DNA of 10,222 nucleotides from Burkholderia gladioli (GTDB taxonomy: Bacteria > Pseudomonadota > Gammaproteobacteria > Burkholderiales > Burkholderiaceae), in assembly GCA_009914575.1 (NCBI GenBank), contig WNEB01000040.1, positions 1 through 10,222 on the forward strand, in the 5' to 3' direction. The notes under the pieces are model-generated. The model searched no databases, was not told where the DNA came from, and was given only the letters and a program-made list of their open reading frames with translations. The translations under genes and the position numbers were made by a program. Shown in pieces: positions 1 through 7,201 of the stretch. Position 1 is the stretch's first letter. The number at the start of each line of letters is the position of its first letter.

Positions 1-393
1 GCACAGCGAGATACCAATCTCGTCGAACAGCTTGCGCGTCAGGTCATGCTCGAGCAGCAGGCGCCGAAACTTCAACAGCGTGGTCGCGTCCGGCACGTTC
101 TCGACGGCGAGATCAATGCCCGCGAAGACCCGCATCGCGATGCTGTCGTACAGCGCGTCCTCCAGCCCTTCGTCCGACAGGCCGTACCATTGCTGCAGAA
201 AGTAGATTCGAAGCATCCGCTCCAGACCGATCGGCGGGCGGCCACGTTCACCCTTCGGGTAGTACGGCTCAATCGCCGTCAGCAACCGCGACCACGGCAC
301 GAGCTTCTCCATCTCGTCCAGGAAACGCTGACGCCTGGTCACGCGCTTCTTGCCCGCGCTTTCTGCTTCCGCAAAGCTCATCTGCCGTTTCAT
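1..393 (-). CDS. IS5-family transposase, N-terminal 131 residues (partial)
   Basis: This is the N-terminal part of a DDE transposase that would cut and rejoin the IS ends. The frame is open from an ATG at 393 to the window edge. The protein resembles E. coli IS5 InsH block by block: MSFAEAE corresponds to LTFADSE, then an EMEKLVPWSRLL-type segment, IEPYYPKGERGRPP, MLRIYFLQQWYGLSDEGLED, ALYDSIAMRVFA, and PDATTLLKFRRLLLEHDL. These cover the conserved N-terminal (DUF772-like) domain. The catalytic DDE residues would lie beyond the window. A second in-frame ATG at 381 (MSFAEAE) is an alternative start. No strong ribosome binding site is visible at either start, which is common for IS transposases. 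The family call is firm; the exact IS name is not determined. Confidence 0.9.
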   Translation of the reverse strand, partial: MKRQMSFAEAESAGKKRVTRRQRFLDEMEKLVPWSRLLTAIEPYYPKGERGRPPIGLERMLRIYFLQQWYGLSDEGLEDALYDSIAMRVFAGIDLAVENVPDATTLLKFRRLLLEHDLTRKLFDEIGISLC

Positions 394-462
394 CGTCGTG
401 GCTTCGTTCCGTGAACTGTCTTCTACAACGTCCTCGGCTACGTCAGAGATGACCGCCGAGTC

Positions 463-480
463 GAATAAATCAGCGTTTCC
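463..480 (-). repeat. Terminal inverted repeat (outer end) of the IS5-group element
   Basis: Read inward from the junction with rmuC, the sequence is GGAAACGCTGATTTATTC. The GGAA start matches the IS5 type and the boundary with CTAG is sharp. The inner limit is approximate because the matching terminus at the other end of the element is outside the window. Confidence 0.6.
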
Positions 481-484
481 CTAG
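481..484. other. Probable IS5 target site (CTAG), one copy of the target duplication
   Basis: CTAG lies exactly between the IS end and rmuC. It fits the YTAR target preference of IS5. The rmuC stop codon (TAG on the minus strand) is inside it, so the element appears to have inserted at the stop codon without changing the protein. Confidence 0.6.
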
Positions 485-1941
485 GCTTCCTCGTCCGCGC
501 CCGCCTCGCCGAGCAGGCCCGCCGCATCGTCGCCGGGCAGCGCCTCGACATCCTTGAGCTTGCGGTTCATCACGCGCGTGCGTTGCTCGGCGGCCTCGAT
601 CGAGCGCGTCACCGTCTCGAGTTGCGATTTGGTGCGCGCCAGCACGTCGCCGAACTTGCCGAACTCGGTCTTGACCGCGCCCAGCACCTGCCAGACCTCG
701 CTCGAGCGACGCTCGATGGCCAGCGTGCGGAAGCCCATCTGCAGGCTGTTGAGCAGCGCCGTCAGCGTGGTCGGCCCGGCGACCGTCACGCGATATTCGC
801 GCTGCAGCAGATCGCTGAGCCCCGGCCGCCGCAGAATCTCGGCGTACAACCCCTCGGTCGGCAGGAACAGCAACGCGAAATCGGTGGTGTGCGGCGGCGA
901 GACGTACTTCTCGGCGATCGTCTTCGCCTCGGCGCGGACCCGTATTTCAAGCGCGCGCGCCGCCTCCTCCACGACCGCCGCATCGGCACGCTCCTGCGCA
1001 TCGATGAGCCGCTCGTAATCCTCGCGCGGAAATTTCGCGTCGATCGGCAGCCATACCGGCTGCGAATCGTGCTGCTTGCCCGGCAGGCGAATCGCGAATT
1101 CGACGCGCTCGCTGCGCTTCGGCACCGTGGCGACGTTCTTCGCGTATTGATCGGGCGTCAGCATCTGTTCGAGCAGCGCCTCGAGCTGCACCTCGCCCCA
1201 GGTGCCGCGCGTCTTGACGTTGGTCAGCACCTTCTTCAGGTCTCCCACGCCGACCGCCAGCGTCTGCATCTCGCCGAGCCCGCGATGCACCTGTTCGAGC
1301 CGCTCGGACACGAGCCGGAACGATTCGCCGAGCCGCTGCTCGAGCGTCGCATGCAGCTTTTCGTCGACGGTGCGGCGCATCTCGTCGAGCTTCGCGGCGT
1401 TGTTAGCCTCGATATCCTTCAGGCGCTGTTCGAGCGTGGCGCGCACCTCGCCGATGCGGCGGTCGTTGGCCTCGGTCAACTGCACGAGCTGCTGATTCAG
1501 CACCGCGCCGAAATGGCGCAGCGCGGCGCCCTGCTCGTCGCGCGCCAGTTGCGCCTGCTGATGCAGGCCGTCGCGCATCGCGTCGAACTGCTGCGTATTG
1601 GCCGCCACCAGCTTCGCCAGTTGTTGCGCGAAGCCGTCGATCTGCTGGTTCTGCACGGTGGCCACGCTCGTCATCTGCGCGGCCAGCATCTGCTGAAGCT
1701 GCGTGAAGCTGCCCGACAACTCCGTGCGCGCGCCGCGCGAGCTTTCGGTGATCTCGCCGCGCAGCGCGCGTTCGAGCCGCTCGGTGGCGCGGGCCTGTTC
1801 GTCCTGCACGTCGTCGAGCCGCTCGCCGAGCCAGCCGATGCCGTCGCCGGCACGGCCGGAACCGCGCCAGAGCACCACCAGCGCGATCGCGAGCGCCACC
1901 GCCAGCACGACGATCGCGCCAAGCAACAACGGCATCGTCAT
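481..1941 (-). CDS. rmuC: DNA recombination protein RmuC
   Basis: RmuC-family protein, 486 residues, typical for the family. It is known from E. coli as a factor limiting inversion and recombination at short inverted repeats, with a predicted nuclease-like fold. Seen: an N-terminal hydrophobic segment (about residues 4-25) followed by WRGSGR, which suggests a membrane anchor; a long Gln/Glu/Arg-rich coiled-coil region (about 40-225); then the conserved RmuC domain (about 230-450) with GTWGEVQLEALLE, LPIDAKFPREDYERL, FLPTEGLYAEIL and the block VAGPTTLTALLNSLQMGFRT. The tail is acidic (GADEEA). The start ATG overlaps the stop of the dehydrogenase gene by 4 bp (ATGA), implying translational coupling. 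The stop codon lies within the CTAG next to an IS5-type element, so any native terminator has been displaced. Confidence 0.95.
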   Translation of the reverse strand: MTMPLLLGAIVVLAVALAIALVVLWRGSGRAGDGIGWLGERLDDVQDEQARATERLERALRGEITESSRGARTELSGSFTQLQQMLAAQMTSVATVQNQQIDGFAQQLAKLVAANTQQFDAMRDGLHQQAQLARDEQGAALRHFGAVLNQQLVQLTEANDRRIGEVRATLEQRLKDIEANNAAKLDEMRRTVDEKLHATLEQRLGESFRLVSERLEQVHRGLGEMQTLAVGVGDLKKVLTNVKTRGTWGEVQLEALLEQMLTPDQYAKNVATVPKRSERVEFAIRLPGKQHDSQPVWLPIDAKFPREDYERLIDAQERADAAVVEEAARALEIRVRAEAKTIAEKYVSPPHTTDFALLFLPTEGLYAEILRRPGLSDLLQREYRVTVAGPTTLTALLNSLQMGFRTLAIERRSSEVWQVLGAVKTEFGKFGDVLARTKSQLETVTRSIEAAEQRTRVMNRKLKDVEALPGDDAAGLLGEAGADEEA

Positions 1942-2939
1942 GCGCGCGCCTTGCCGAGCACGTCGGGATTGACCGGGTTCGGCGGGTGGCCCGCGCGCGG
2001 GCCGACGCCGAGGCCCGCGATCAGGTTGTCGGCCGCGAGGTTTGCCATCGCGCGGCGCGTCGCCTCGGTCGCGCTCGCGATATGCGGCGTTATGACGATG
2101 TTCGGCACCTCGAGCAGCGCCGGGTTCACGCTCGGCTCGCCCACGAACACATCGAGGCCGGCGGCCGCGATGCGGCGCTCGCGCAGCGCCGCGGCCAGCG
2201 CCGCGGCCAGCGCCGCGTCGTCGACGATGCCGCCGCGCGCGATGTTGGTCAGCGTGGCCGTGGGCTTCATCAGCGCGAGTTCCGCCACGCCGATCGTGTA
2301 ATGGCTTTCCTTCGTGTACGGCAGCACCAGCACGACGTGATCGGCCTGGCGCAGCAGCGCTTCCTTCGACAGATATTCGGCGTTCAGGTCGGCCTCGATC
2401 TCGGGCGCGACGCGCGAGCGGTTATGATACACCACGCGCATGTTGAAGCCGCGCGCGCGGCGCGCGAGCGCCTGGCCGATGCGGCCCATGCCGACGACGC
2501 CGAGCGTCGCGCCGTGCAGATCCGCGCCGAGGAAGCTGTCGAACGACCACTTCTCCCACTTGCCGGCGCGCAGCCAGTGCTCCGATTCGGCGATCCGCCG
2601 CGCGGCGGCCATCATCAGCGCCCAGCCGAAATCGACCGTGCTCTCGTTGAGCACGTCGGGCGTGTTGGTGCCGAGCACGTTCGCCGCGTTGAACGCCGCG
2701 ATGTCGAAGTTGTTGTAGCCGACCGCCATGTTCGACACGGCGCGCAGCTTCGGTGCCGCGGCCAGCGCAGCCGCGCCGATCGTGTCGCCGGCCGTCAGCG
2801 CGCCGTCCTTGTCGGCGAGGCGTGCGTGCAGCGCGTCGGCCGAGAGCGCGTCGCCGTTGTTCCAGTCCACCTCGAAATGCTGCTTCAGCCGCTCGATCAC
2901 ATCCGGGAAGATCGGACGCGCCACCAGGATTTTCTGCAT
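1938..2939 (-). CDS. D-2-hydroxyacid dehydrogenase (glyoxylate/hydroxypyruvate reductase, GhrB-like)
   Basis: NAD(P)H-dependent enzyme that reduces 2-keto acids such as glyoxylate, hydroxypyruvate or 2-ketogluconate to D-2-hydroxy acids in the cytoplasm. It has 333 residues, against about 325 for E. coli GhrB. Seen: the nucleotide-binding motif GMGRIG at 150-155, followed by HNRSR (172-176), where a basic pair after the second beta strand favours NADPH; the substrate-binding SVGY-like segment NMAVGYNNFD (70-79); and the catalytic triad Arg235 (NIARGGIVDD), Glu268 (FVGEP) and His286 (TPHIASAT). The C-terminal VNPDVL resembles GhrB. GGAGG at 2946-2950 supports the ATG at 2939. The gene is 82 bp downstream of the antiporter and overlaps rmuC by 4 bp. 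A run AALAAALAAAL after the catalytic Arg comes from a 12-bp tandem repeat. The exact substrate cannot be read from the sequence. Confidence 0.93.
   Translation of the reverse strand: MQKILVARPIFPDVIERLKQHFEVDWNNGDALSADALHARLADKDGALTAGDTIGAAALAAAPKLRAVSNMAVGYNNFDIAAFNAANVLGTNTPDVLNESTVDFGWALMMAAARRIAESEHWLRAGKWEKWSFDSFLGADLHGATLGVVGMGRIGQALARRARGFNMRVVYHNRSRVAPEIEADLNAEYLSKEALLRQADHVVLVLPYTKESHYTIGVAELALMKPTATLTNIARGGIVDDAALAAALAAALRERRIAAAGLDVFVGEPSVNPALLEVPNIVITPHIASATEATRRAMANLAADNLIAGLGVGPRAGHPPNPVNPDVLGKARA
2184..2219 (-). repeat. 12-bp tandem repeat inside the dehydrogenase gene (about 2.8 copies)
   Basis: The plus-strand unit cagcgccgcggc occurs at 2184-2195 and 2196-2207, with a near copy (10 of 12 bases) at 2208-2219. 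It encodes repeats of Ala-Ala-Ala-Leu in the helix after the catalytic Arg235. The unit is a multiple of three, so copy changes keep the frame. Confidence 0.85.
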
Positions 2940-3021
2940 TGCCTGCCTCCGTCAAATGCGCACGACCGGCTTCGCGCCACTGCGCCGCCGGGCCGCCAAA
3001 CCGCGTTGAAATCCGCCCTGC

Positions 3022-4482
3022 TCAGGCGGAAAAGAAGAGCCATGTCGCCAGCGCGAACACCGGCACGAGAATGCCGAACGACCAGCCCAGGTAGGCGAAG
3101 AAGCTCGGCATGCGAATCCCGCGCGATTCGGCGATCGCCTTCACCATGAAGTTCGGCGCGTTGCCGATATAGCTGCTCGCGCCCATGAAGACCGCGCCGG
3201 TCGAGATCGCCGCGAGCGCGGCGGCACCCGAGGTCATCAACGTCGGCGCATCGCCGCCGGCGAGGTTGAAGAATACGAAGTAGGTCGGCGCGTTGTCGAG
3301 GAACGAGGACAGCAGGCCCGTCGCCCAGAACAGCATCGGCACGACCGGCTCGCCGTCGGCGCCCGTCACGAGATGCACGATCGGCGCGAACGCGCCGTCC
3401 GCACCGGCGCGCAGGATCACGATCACCGGCGCGATCGTCACGAAGATACCCGCGAACAGCTTGGCCACCTCCTCGATCGGCGCCCAGTCGAACGCATTGC
3501 CTTCGCGTGCCGGGCGCGGCGTCAGCCACAACGACAGCAGCGCCACCGCGATCAGCGCCGCATCGCGCACCGCGTTCTGCAGCGCGACGTGCGTGCCCAG
3601 CACGTCGAATTCGATGCCGGGCTTCCAGATGCCGCTCATCAGCACCAGCGCGACGATCGCCGCGAGCAGCACGAAATTGACCTTGCCCTCGATCGTCAGG
3701 CGCAGCGGCACCGCCTCGGCGATCCGCGCGGCGCGCGGCGAGGCTTCGCCGTCGCCATCCTGGCGGAAGCGCCAGCTGTCGATCGCGTAGAACACGGCCA
3801 GCAGCACGCCGCAGATGAACAGCGTGGGCCGCGCGAGATGGATCGTGGTCCAGAAGAAATCGACGCCGTTCAGGAAGCCGAGGAACAGCGGCGGATCGCC
3901 GAGCGGCGACAGCGCGCCGCCGGCGTTCGCGACGAGGAAGATGAAGAACACCACCACGTGCACGACGCGCGGACGCCGCCCGTTGGCGCGCAGCAGCGGT
4001 CGGATCAGCAGCATCGCGGCGCCGGTGGTGCCCATCAGGCTCGCGAGCACCGCGCCGAGCGCGAGCAGCCCGGTGTTGCGCGCGGGCGAGGCGCGCAGGT
4101 CGCCGTGCACGCAGATGCCGCCCGCCACCGTGTAGAGCGCGGTCAGCAGCACGATGAACGGGATGTATTCCTCGAGCAGCGCGTGGATCAGCGTGCCGAG
4201 CGCGGTGCCTGCACCGAAGGCGGCCGCGAACGGCGCAAGAAACGCCACCGCCCAGGCCGCGGCAATCTTGCCGAAGTGGTGATGCCAGAACGCCGGCGCG
4301 ATCAACGGAAACACCGCGATCGACAGCAACATGCCGGCGAACGGCAGGCCCCACAGCGCGGACAGCGTCGCCCCGTCGAGCGTGGCGGCCGCCGCCGGCA
4401 CCGGCAGCAGCGCGAGCACGGCGAGCAGCGGCACGCACGCGGCGAGCGGCATGGCGCGCAACGAACGAACGGCGCGGCTCAT
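3022..4482 (-). CDS. Sodium:proton antiporter-like membrane protein (CitMHS/NhaD-type ion transporter)
   Basis: Integral membrane transporter of 486 residues with roughly a dozen hydrophobic segments. The family is annotated as sodium:proton antiporter (ion transporter superfamily, CitMHS_2-like). Seen: a hydrophobic N-terminus (MPLAACVPLLAVLALLPV) that could be a signal-anchor; WGLPFAGMLLSIAVFPLIAP; an Asp- and Pro-rich loop LGDPPLFLGFLNG; the motif SSFLDNAPTYFVFFN, resembling the conserved unwound-helix motif of NhaD-like transporters; and GASSYIGNAPNFMVKAIAE near the end. The two Asn-Ala-Pro motifs are typical of inverted-repeat ion transporters. The ATG at 4482 was chosen because it overlaps the LUD-gene stop (ATGA); the reading frame is open further upstream, but that stretch lies within the LUD gene. 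Position in the unit suggests a link to organic-acid or redox metabolism, but the transported ion is unproven. Confidence 0.88.
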   Translation of the reverse strand: MSRAVRSLRAMPLAACVPLLAVLALLPVPAAAATLDGATLSALWGLPFAGMLLSIAVFPLIAPAFWHHHFGKIAAAWAVAFLAPFAAAFGAGTALGTLIHALLEEYIPFIVLLTALYTVAGGICVHGDLRASPARNTGLLALGAVLASLMGTTGAAMLLIRPLLRANGRRPRVVHVVVFFIFLVANAGGALSPLGDPPLFLGFLNGVDFFWTTIHLARPTLFICGVLLAVFYAIDSWRFRQDGDGEASPRAARIAEAVPLRLTIEGKVNFVLLAAIVALVLMSGIWKPGIEFDVLGTHVALQNAVRDAALIAVALLSLWLTPRPAREGNAFDWAPIEEVAKLFAGIFVTIAPVIVILRAGADGAFAPIVHLVTGADGEPVVPMLFWATGLLSSFLDNAPTYFVFFNLAGGDAPTLMTSGAAALAAISTGAVFMGASSYIGNAPNFMVKAIAESRGIRMPSFFAYLGWSFGILVPVFALATWLFFSA

Positions 4483-5147
4483 GCGCCGCGCACCACGATC
4501 GCGTGCACGCGATACGGGCCGTGTGCGCCGAGCACGATGGTCTGCTCGATATCGCCCGTGCGCGATGGGCCCGACACGATGTTCACCGCGCGCGGCAATT
4601 CTCCGTGTTCGGCGCGGATCAGCGCGAACGCTTCCTCGTGGCCGGCGACGACGCGCGAGGCGGGCACCACGACGAGATGGGTTTCCGGCAGCAGCGCGAC
4701 CGATGCGTAGGTATCCGGGCCGGACAGCAGCACCAGCGAGCCGGTTTCGGCCGGCGCGCAGAAGCAGCCCGTGATGCCGACCAGGTCGCCGTCGCGCGGC
4801 TTGCGGCATTCGACGTCGAGGCCGGGCCGCGCGCCAGTCGAGTTCGCCGAGCGTGCGCCAGGCGATGGCCTGCGTGGGCAGCGCGTGTTGAGCGAGTAGC
4901 GGGCGGCGGCCGACACATCGGCCAGCGTGTCGACGGCGTCGACCGTGGTGGCCATGCGCACGGCTTCCTTGGTGAAGCGGGCGACGAGCGCGTCGGGATC
5001 GGTGGGCATCGGCGGGCGCGGGCCGACCGGATGGCGCGCGAGGTAATCGGCGGCCTCGTCGTGCTCGTGCGCCTCGGCTTCGACCGGACGCCCCTGGGCC
5101 GCGCGGATGCGCGCGAAGATCTTGCGGCGGGCAGCCGACGTGTCCAT
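4479..5147 (-). CDS. LutC/YkgG-like LUD-domain protein, with an internal misframed segment
   Basis: LUD-domain protein, 222 residues, similar to LutC of the LutABC L-lactate oxidation complex. Seen: N-terminal MDTSAARRKIFARIRAAQGR, typical of LutC; and the LUD core DLVGITGCFCAPAETGSLVL, GPDTYASVALLPETHLVVV, with VNIVSGPSRTGDIEQTIVLG containing the conserved SRTADIE-type motif. Residues 85-108 (4824-4896) do not read like LutC, while the same bases one frame over encode a good match (LAQHALPTQAIAW, then RTLGELDWRAA). So the reading is off-frame there and returns at GLDVECRKP. GAGG 9 bases upstream supports the ATG at 5147. No lutA or lutB lies next to it. The antiporter start overlaps its stop by 4 bp. 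If the two shifts are real, the domain is probably damaged. Confidence 0.88.
   Translation of the reverse strand: MDTSAARRKIFARIRAAQGRPVEAEAHEHDEAADYLARHPVGPRPPMPTDPDALVARFTKEAVRMATTVDAVDTLADVSAAARYSLNTRCPRRPSPGARSANSTGARPGLDVECRKPRDGDLVGITGCFCAPAETGSLVLLSGPDTYASVALLPETHLVVVPASRVVAGHEEAFALIRAEHGELPRAVNIVSGPSRTGDIEQTIVLGAHGPYRVHAIVVRGA
4824..4896 (-). other. Misframed segment in the LutC-like gene bounded by a -1 and a +1 change
   Basis: Reading the minus strand, the family-like frame is lost after Tyr84 (TAC TCG; an extra C giving TAC CTC GCT CAA would restore it) and regained at a CCC at 4826-4824 where two Cs would be expected (GCG GCC GGC CTC). One missing base and one extra base 70 nt apart cancel each other. 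Both spots are C runs, which are prone to slippage and to sequencing error. Confidence 0.75.
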
Positions 5148-5185
5148 GTGCGGTCCTCGTGAACGTGGCGGTGGGATCGCGCTCG

Positions 5186-5191
5186 ATTATA
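5186..5191 (-). promoter_or_regulatory. Candidate -10 box for the LUD-antiporter-dehydrogenase-rmuC unit
   Basis: A perfect TATAAT on the minus strand lies 38 bases upstream of the LutC-like ATG, giving a predicted leader of about 30 nt. It sits in the 129-bp gap between pncB and this gene, which is otherwise empty. No good -35 hexamer is visible at 17 bp (GCCATC), so this is a partial promoter call. No convincing terminator follows pncB, so read-through from pncB is also possible. Confidence 0.45.
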
Positions 5192-5276
5192 GCGGTCGAT
5201 GCCGGCGCGATGGCCCGCAACCGGCCGTTCGGACAGGTCGCGACACGCGCCCGCAAGCGCGCGCCGGCCCGCGGCG

Positions 5277-6479
5277 TTACTTGCCCGCCGACTCGTCCTC
5301 GACCGGCTGCGCGATGCCGAACACCTGACGCAGATACGCCAGATAGTTCTTGTCGTCGCACATGCTCTTGCCCGGCGAATCGGACAGCTTGGCGACCGGC
5401 TGACCGTTGCAGCGGACCACCTTGATGACGATCTGCAGCGGTCGGTAGCCGAGGTCGTTGGTCAGATTGGTGCCGACGCCGAACGCGAGCTTGCAGCGGT
5501 CGCGGAAACGCTCGTACAGCTGCAGCACCTTCGGGATGTCGAGCGCGTCGGAGAACACCAGCACCTTGGTGCGCGGGTCGCAGCGGTTCGCCTCGTAATG
5601 GCGGATCATCTTCTCGCCCCACTCGAACGGATCGCCGGAATCGTGGCGCGCGCCGTCGAACAGCTTGCAGAAGTACATGTCGAAATCGCGCAGGAACGCG
5701 TCCATGCCGTAGACGTCGGACAGCGCGATGCCGAGGTCGCCGCGATATTCCTTGGCCCACATCTCGAGCCCGTAGGTTTGCGAATCGCGCAGCCGCGGGC
5801 CGAGCGCCTGACAGGCCTGCAGGTATTCGTGCGCCATCGTGCCGAGCGGCGTGATGCCGTGCTTCTTCGCGTAGTACACGTTGCTGGTGCCGGCGAACTG
5901 GGCGCCGAGCCCGTCGCGCAGCGTCATCGCCACTTCCTCGTGCCACACCTTCGAGAAGCGGCGGCGCGTGCCGTAATCGGCGATCTTGCATTCGGCGTAT
6001 TCGGGCTTCGCGCCGAGCAGCGTGATCTTGTCGCGCAGGCGTTCGCGGCCTTCGCCGTAATCGGGGTCGCTCTGCGTGTTGCGGAAATACACCTCGTTGA
6101 CGATCGCCAGCACCGGGATCTCGAACAGGATCGTGTGCAGCCACGGGCCGCGAATCACGATGTCGATCTCGCCATTGGCCTTCGGCGACGGCGAGATCTC
6201 GATGTACTTCTCGTTGAGATGGAACAGCGCGAGGAACTCGACGAAATCGCCCTTGATGAAGCGCATCTCGCGCAGGTAATCGAGTTCGGCCTCGGTGAAG
6301 CGCAGATGGCACAGGCCGCGCACTTCGTCGCGAATCTCGTCGATATACGGCACTAGATCGATGCCGGGATTGCGGCAACGGAACCGGTATTCGACGTTGG
6401 CGACCGGGAAGTGATGCAGCACCACCTGCATCATCGTGAACTTGTACAGATCGGTGTCGAGCAGCGAAGTAATGATCAT
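5277..6479 (-). CDS. pncB: Nicotinate phosphoribosyltransferase (PncB)
   Basis: Converts nicotinate, PRPP and ATP to nicotinate mononucleotide in the Preiss-Handler NAD salvage pathway; cytoplasmic. It has 400 residues, matching bacterial PncB (about 400). Seen: the N-terminus [20 protein letters not shown], characteristic of the family; the active-site segment [20 protein letters not shown] followed by HE, where His217 corresponds to the histidine phosphorylated in the Salmonella enzyme; [41 protein letters not shown]; and the phosphate-binding [13 protein letters not shown]. Start: the ATG at 6479 fits the family N-terminus; the longer open frame upstream (to 6614) reads unlike the family. 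It is divergent from fdxA and lies 129 bp upstream of the LutC-like gene on the same strand. A 10-bp direct repeat lies just upstream of the start. Confidence 0.97.
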   Translation of the reverse strand: MIITSLLDTDLYKFTMMQVVLHHFPVANVEYRFRCRNPGIDLVPYIDEIRDEVRGLCHLRFTEAELDYLREMRFIKGDFVEFLALFHLNEKYIEISPSPKANGEIDIVIRGPWLHTILFEIPVLAIVNEVYFRNTQSDPDYGEGRERLRDKITLLGAKPEYAECKIADYGTRRRFSKVWHEEVAMTLRDGLGAQFAGTSNVYYAKKHGITPLGTMAHEYLQACQALGPRLRDSQTYGLEMWAKEYRGDLGIALSDVYGMDAFLRDFDMYFCKLFDGARHDSGDPFEWGEKMIRHYEANRCDPRTKVLVFSDALDIPKVLQLYERFRDRCKLAFGVGTNLTNDLGYRPLQIVIKVVRCNGQPVAKLSDSPGKSMCDDKNYLAYLRQVFGIAQPVEDESAGK

Positions 6480-6485
6480 GATTCG

Positions 6486-6508
6486 AGACTGCCTAGAAAG
6501 ACTGCCTA
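6486..6508. repeat. 10-bp direct repeat in the pncB leader
   Basis: agactgccta occurs at 6486-6495 and again at 6499-6508 with 3 bases between (13-bp period), starting 7 bases upstream of the pncB ATG. On the coding strand it reads TAGGCAGTCT twice, so each copy carries AGG, a weak Shine-Dalgarno-like core. It could be a protein or translational control site, or a chance duplication. No known operator is recognised. Confidence 0.5.
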
Positions 6509-6709
6509 ACGCGCGAAGACCGCCGCGCACGACGCCGGCCGCGAGGGTGCGCCCGGGCCTGGACGAGCCGCTCCGTCTCCACGCGAGCGCCCTGCCCGGA
6601 CATGCCTGCCGCATGTTACCCGAATGCGCGACAGACCATCCTTGTCACTGCGACACGGCGCCACGCCATAAACTAATCACGAAACGGTATAAAGCAGGGC
6701 GGGCGCGGC

Positions 6710-6739
6710 TCGATACGCGTTTTCGGGTTCAGTTACAAT
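6710..6739 (+). promoter_or_regulatory. Candidate sigma70 promoter of fdxA
   Basis: TCGATA (6710-6715) and TACAAT (6734-6739) are 18 bp apart, and the predicted start point is near 6746, about 54 nt before the fdxA ATG. Matches are 4 of 6 and 5 of 6. The 320-bp pncB-fdxA gap (6480-6799) must hold both divergent promoters. An additional TATAAA at 6688-6693 (plus strand) lacks a matching -35. No clear pncB promoter was found. Confidence 0.4.
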
Positions 6740-6799
6740 GCCGCATTTGGCGAAAAGCCGACCCCCACAGATAATCATCGCCAAGCAGGAGCGTTTTGA

Positions 6800-7123
6800 A
6801 TGACTCACGTTGTGACCGAAGGCTGCATCAAGTGCAAATACACGGATTGCGTCGATGTGTGCCCGGTGGATTGCTTCCGTGAAGGTCCCAATTTTCTCGC
6901 GATCGATCCGGACGAATGCATCGACTGCGCCGTGTGCGTGGCCGAGTGCCCGACCAATGCGATCTACGCAGAGGAAGACGTTCCGGGCGACCAGCAGCAA
7001 TACACGCCGCTGAATGCCGAACTGGCCAAGCTGTGGCCGTCGATCACCAAGACGAAGCCGGCCCCCGGCGACGCCGACGAGTGGAAGGACGTGCAGGACA
7101 AACTGCACCTGCTCGAGCGCTGA
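6800..7123 (+). CDS. fdxA: 7Fe-8S ferredoxin FdxA
   Basis: Small soluble electron carrier with one [3Fe-4S] and one [4Fe-4S] cluster; 107 residues, the usual length. Seen: Cys9, Cys17 and Cys50 line up with the [3Fe-4S] ligands, and Cys21, Cys40, Cys43 and Cys46 with the [4Fe-4S] ligands of Azotobacter FdI (CPVDCF and [12 protein letters not shown] motifs). Non-ligand Cys12 and Cys25 also match that family. The C-terminal tail ([19 protein letters not shown]) is the conserved extension of FdxA-type proteins. AGGAG about 10 bases before the ATG supports the start. It is divergent from pncB and appears monocistronic. The 78 bases between its stop and the next promoter show no clear rho-independent terminator. 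Confidence 0.97.
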   Translation: MTHVVTEGCIKCKYTDCVDVCPVDCFREGPNFLAIDPDECIDCAVCVAECPTNAIYAEEDVPGDQQQYTPLNAELAKLWPSITKTKPAPGDADEWKDVQDKLHLLER

Positions 7124-7201
7124 TCCGCCTGTCTCGCAACGGTTGCCCCCGCCTGCGGCGCAGCCTCGCTGCCGATTTCTCCGGAAATTTCGCGCAAGGG
7201 C

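Larger units (their letters stand above)
1..480 (-). mobile_element. IS5-group insertion sequence, 5' end only (runs off left edge)
   Basis: This is the promoter-proximal end of an IS5-type element. Seen: a transposase reading frame runs leftward off the window; 87 bases of non-coding leader lie between its start and the outer end; the outer end (reading inward from 480) begins GGAAACGCTGATTTATTC; and it abuts the tetranucleotide CTAG. Known: IS5 itself has termini starting GGAA and inserts at YTAR sites, duplicating 4 bp, so both the terminus and the target fit. The far end and the second CTAG copy lie outside the window, so it cannot be said whether the element is intact. The element points the same way as rmuC, so rmuC transcripts would run into it. 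Confidence 0.88.

Noticed and set aside
583..2301. Long plus-strand open frame (572 codons) opposite rmuC and the dehydrogenase
   Set aside because: Arg/Ala/His/Gln-rich composition typical of antisense shadows in high-GC DNA; the opposite strand carries two clear family members with overlapping start and stop.
3373..4710. Plus-strand open frame (445 codons) opposite the antiporter
   Set aside because: Arg/Gln/His-rich shadow with no recognisable domain.
5220..5276. Rho-independent terminator after pncB
   Set aside because: GC-rich self-complementary bases are present but there is no U tract and no clean stem-loop.
3022..6378. Single 1118-codon minus-strand open frame spanning antiporter, LutC-like gene and pncB
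   Set aside because: Only its last 486 codons (the antiporter) look like a protein; the rest is a shadow of pncB and the LUD gene. It was still useful because it contains the correctly framed 24-residue LutC segment.
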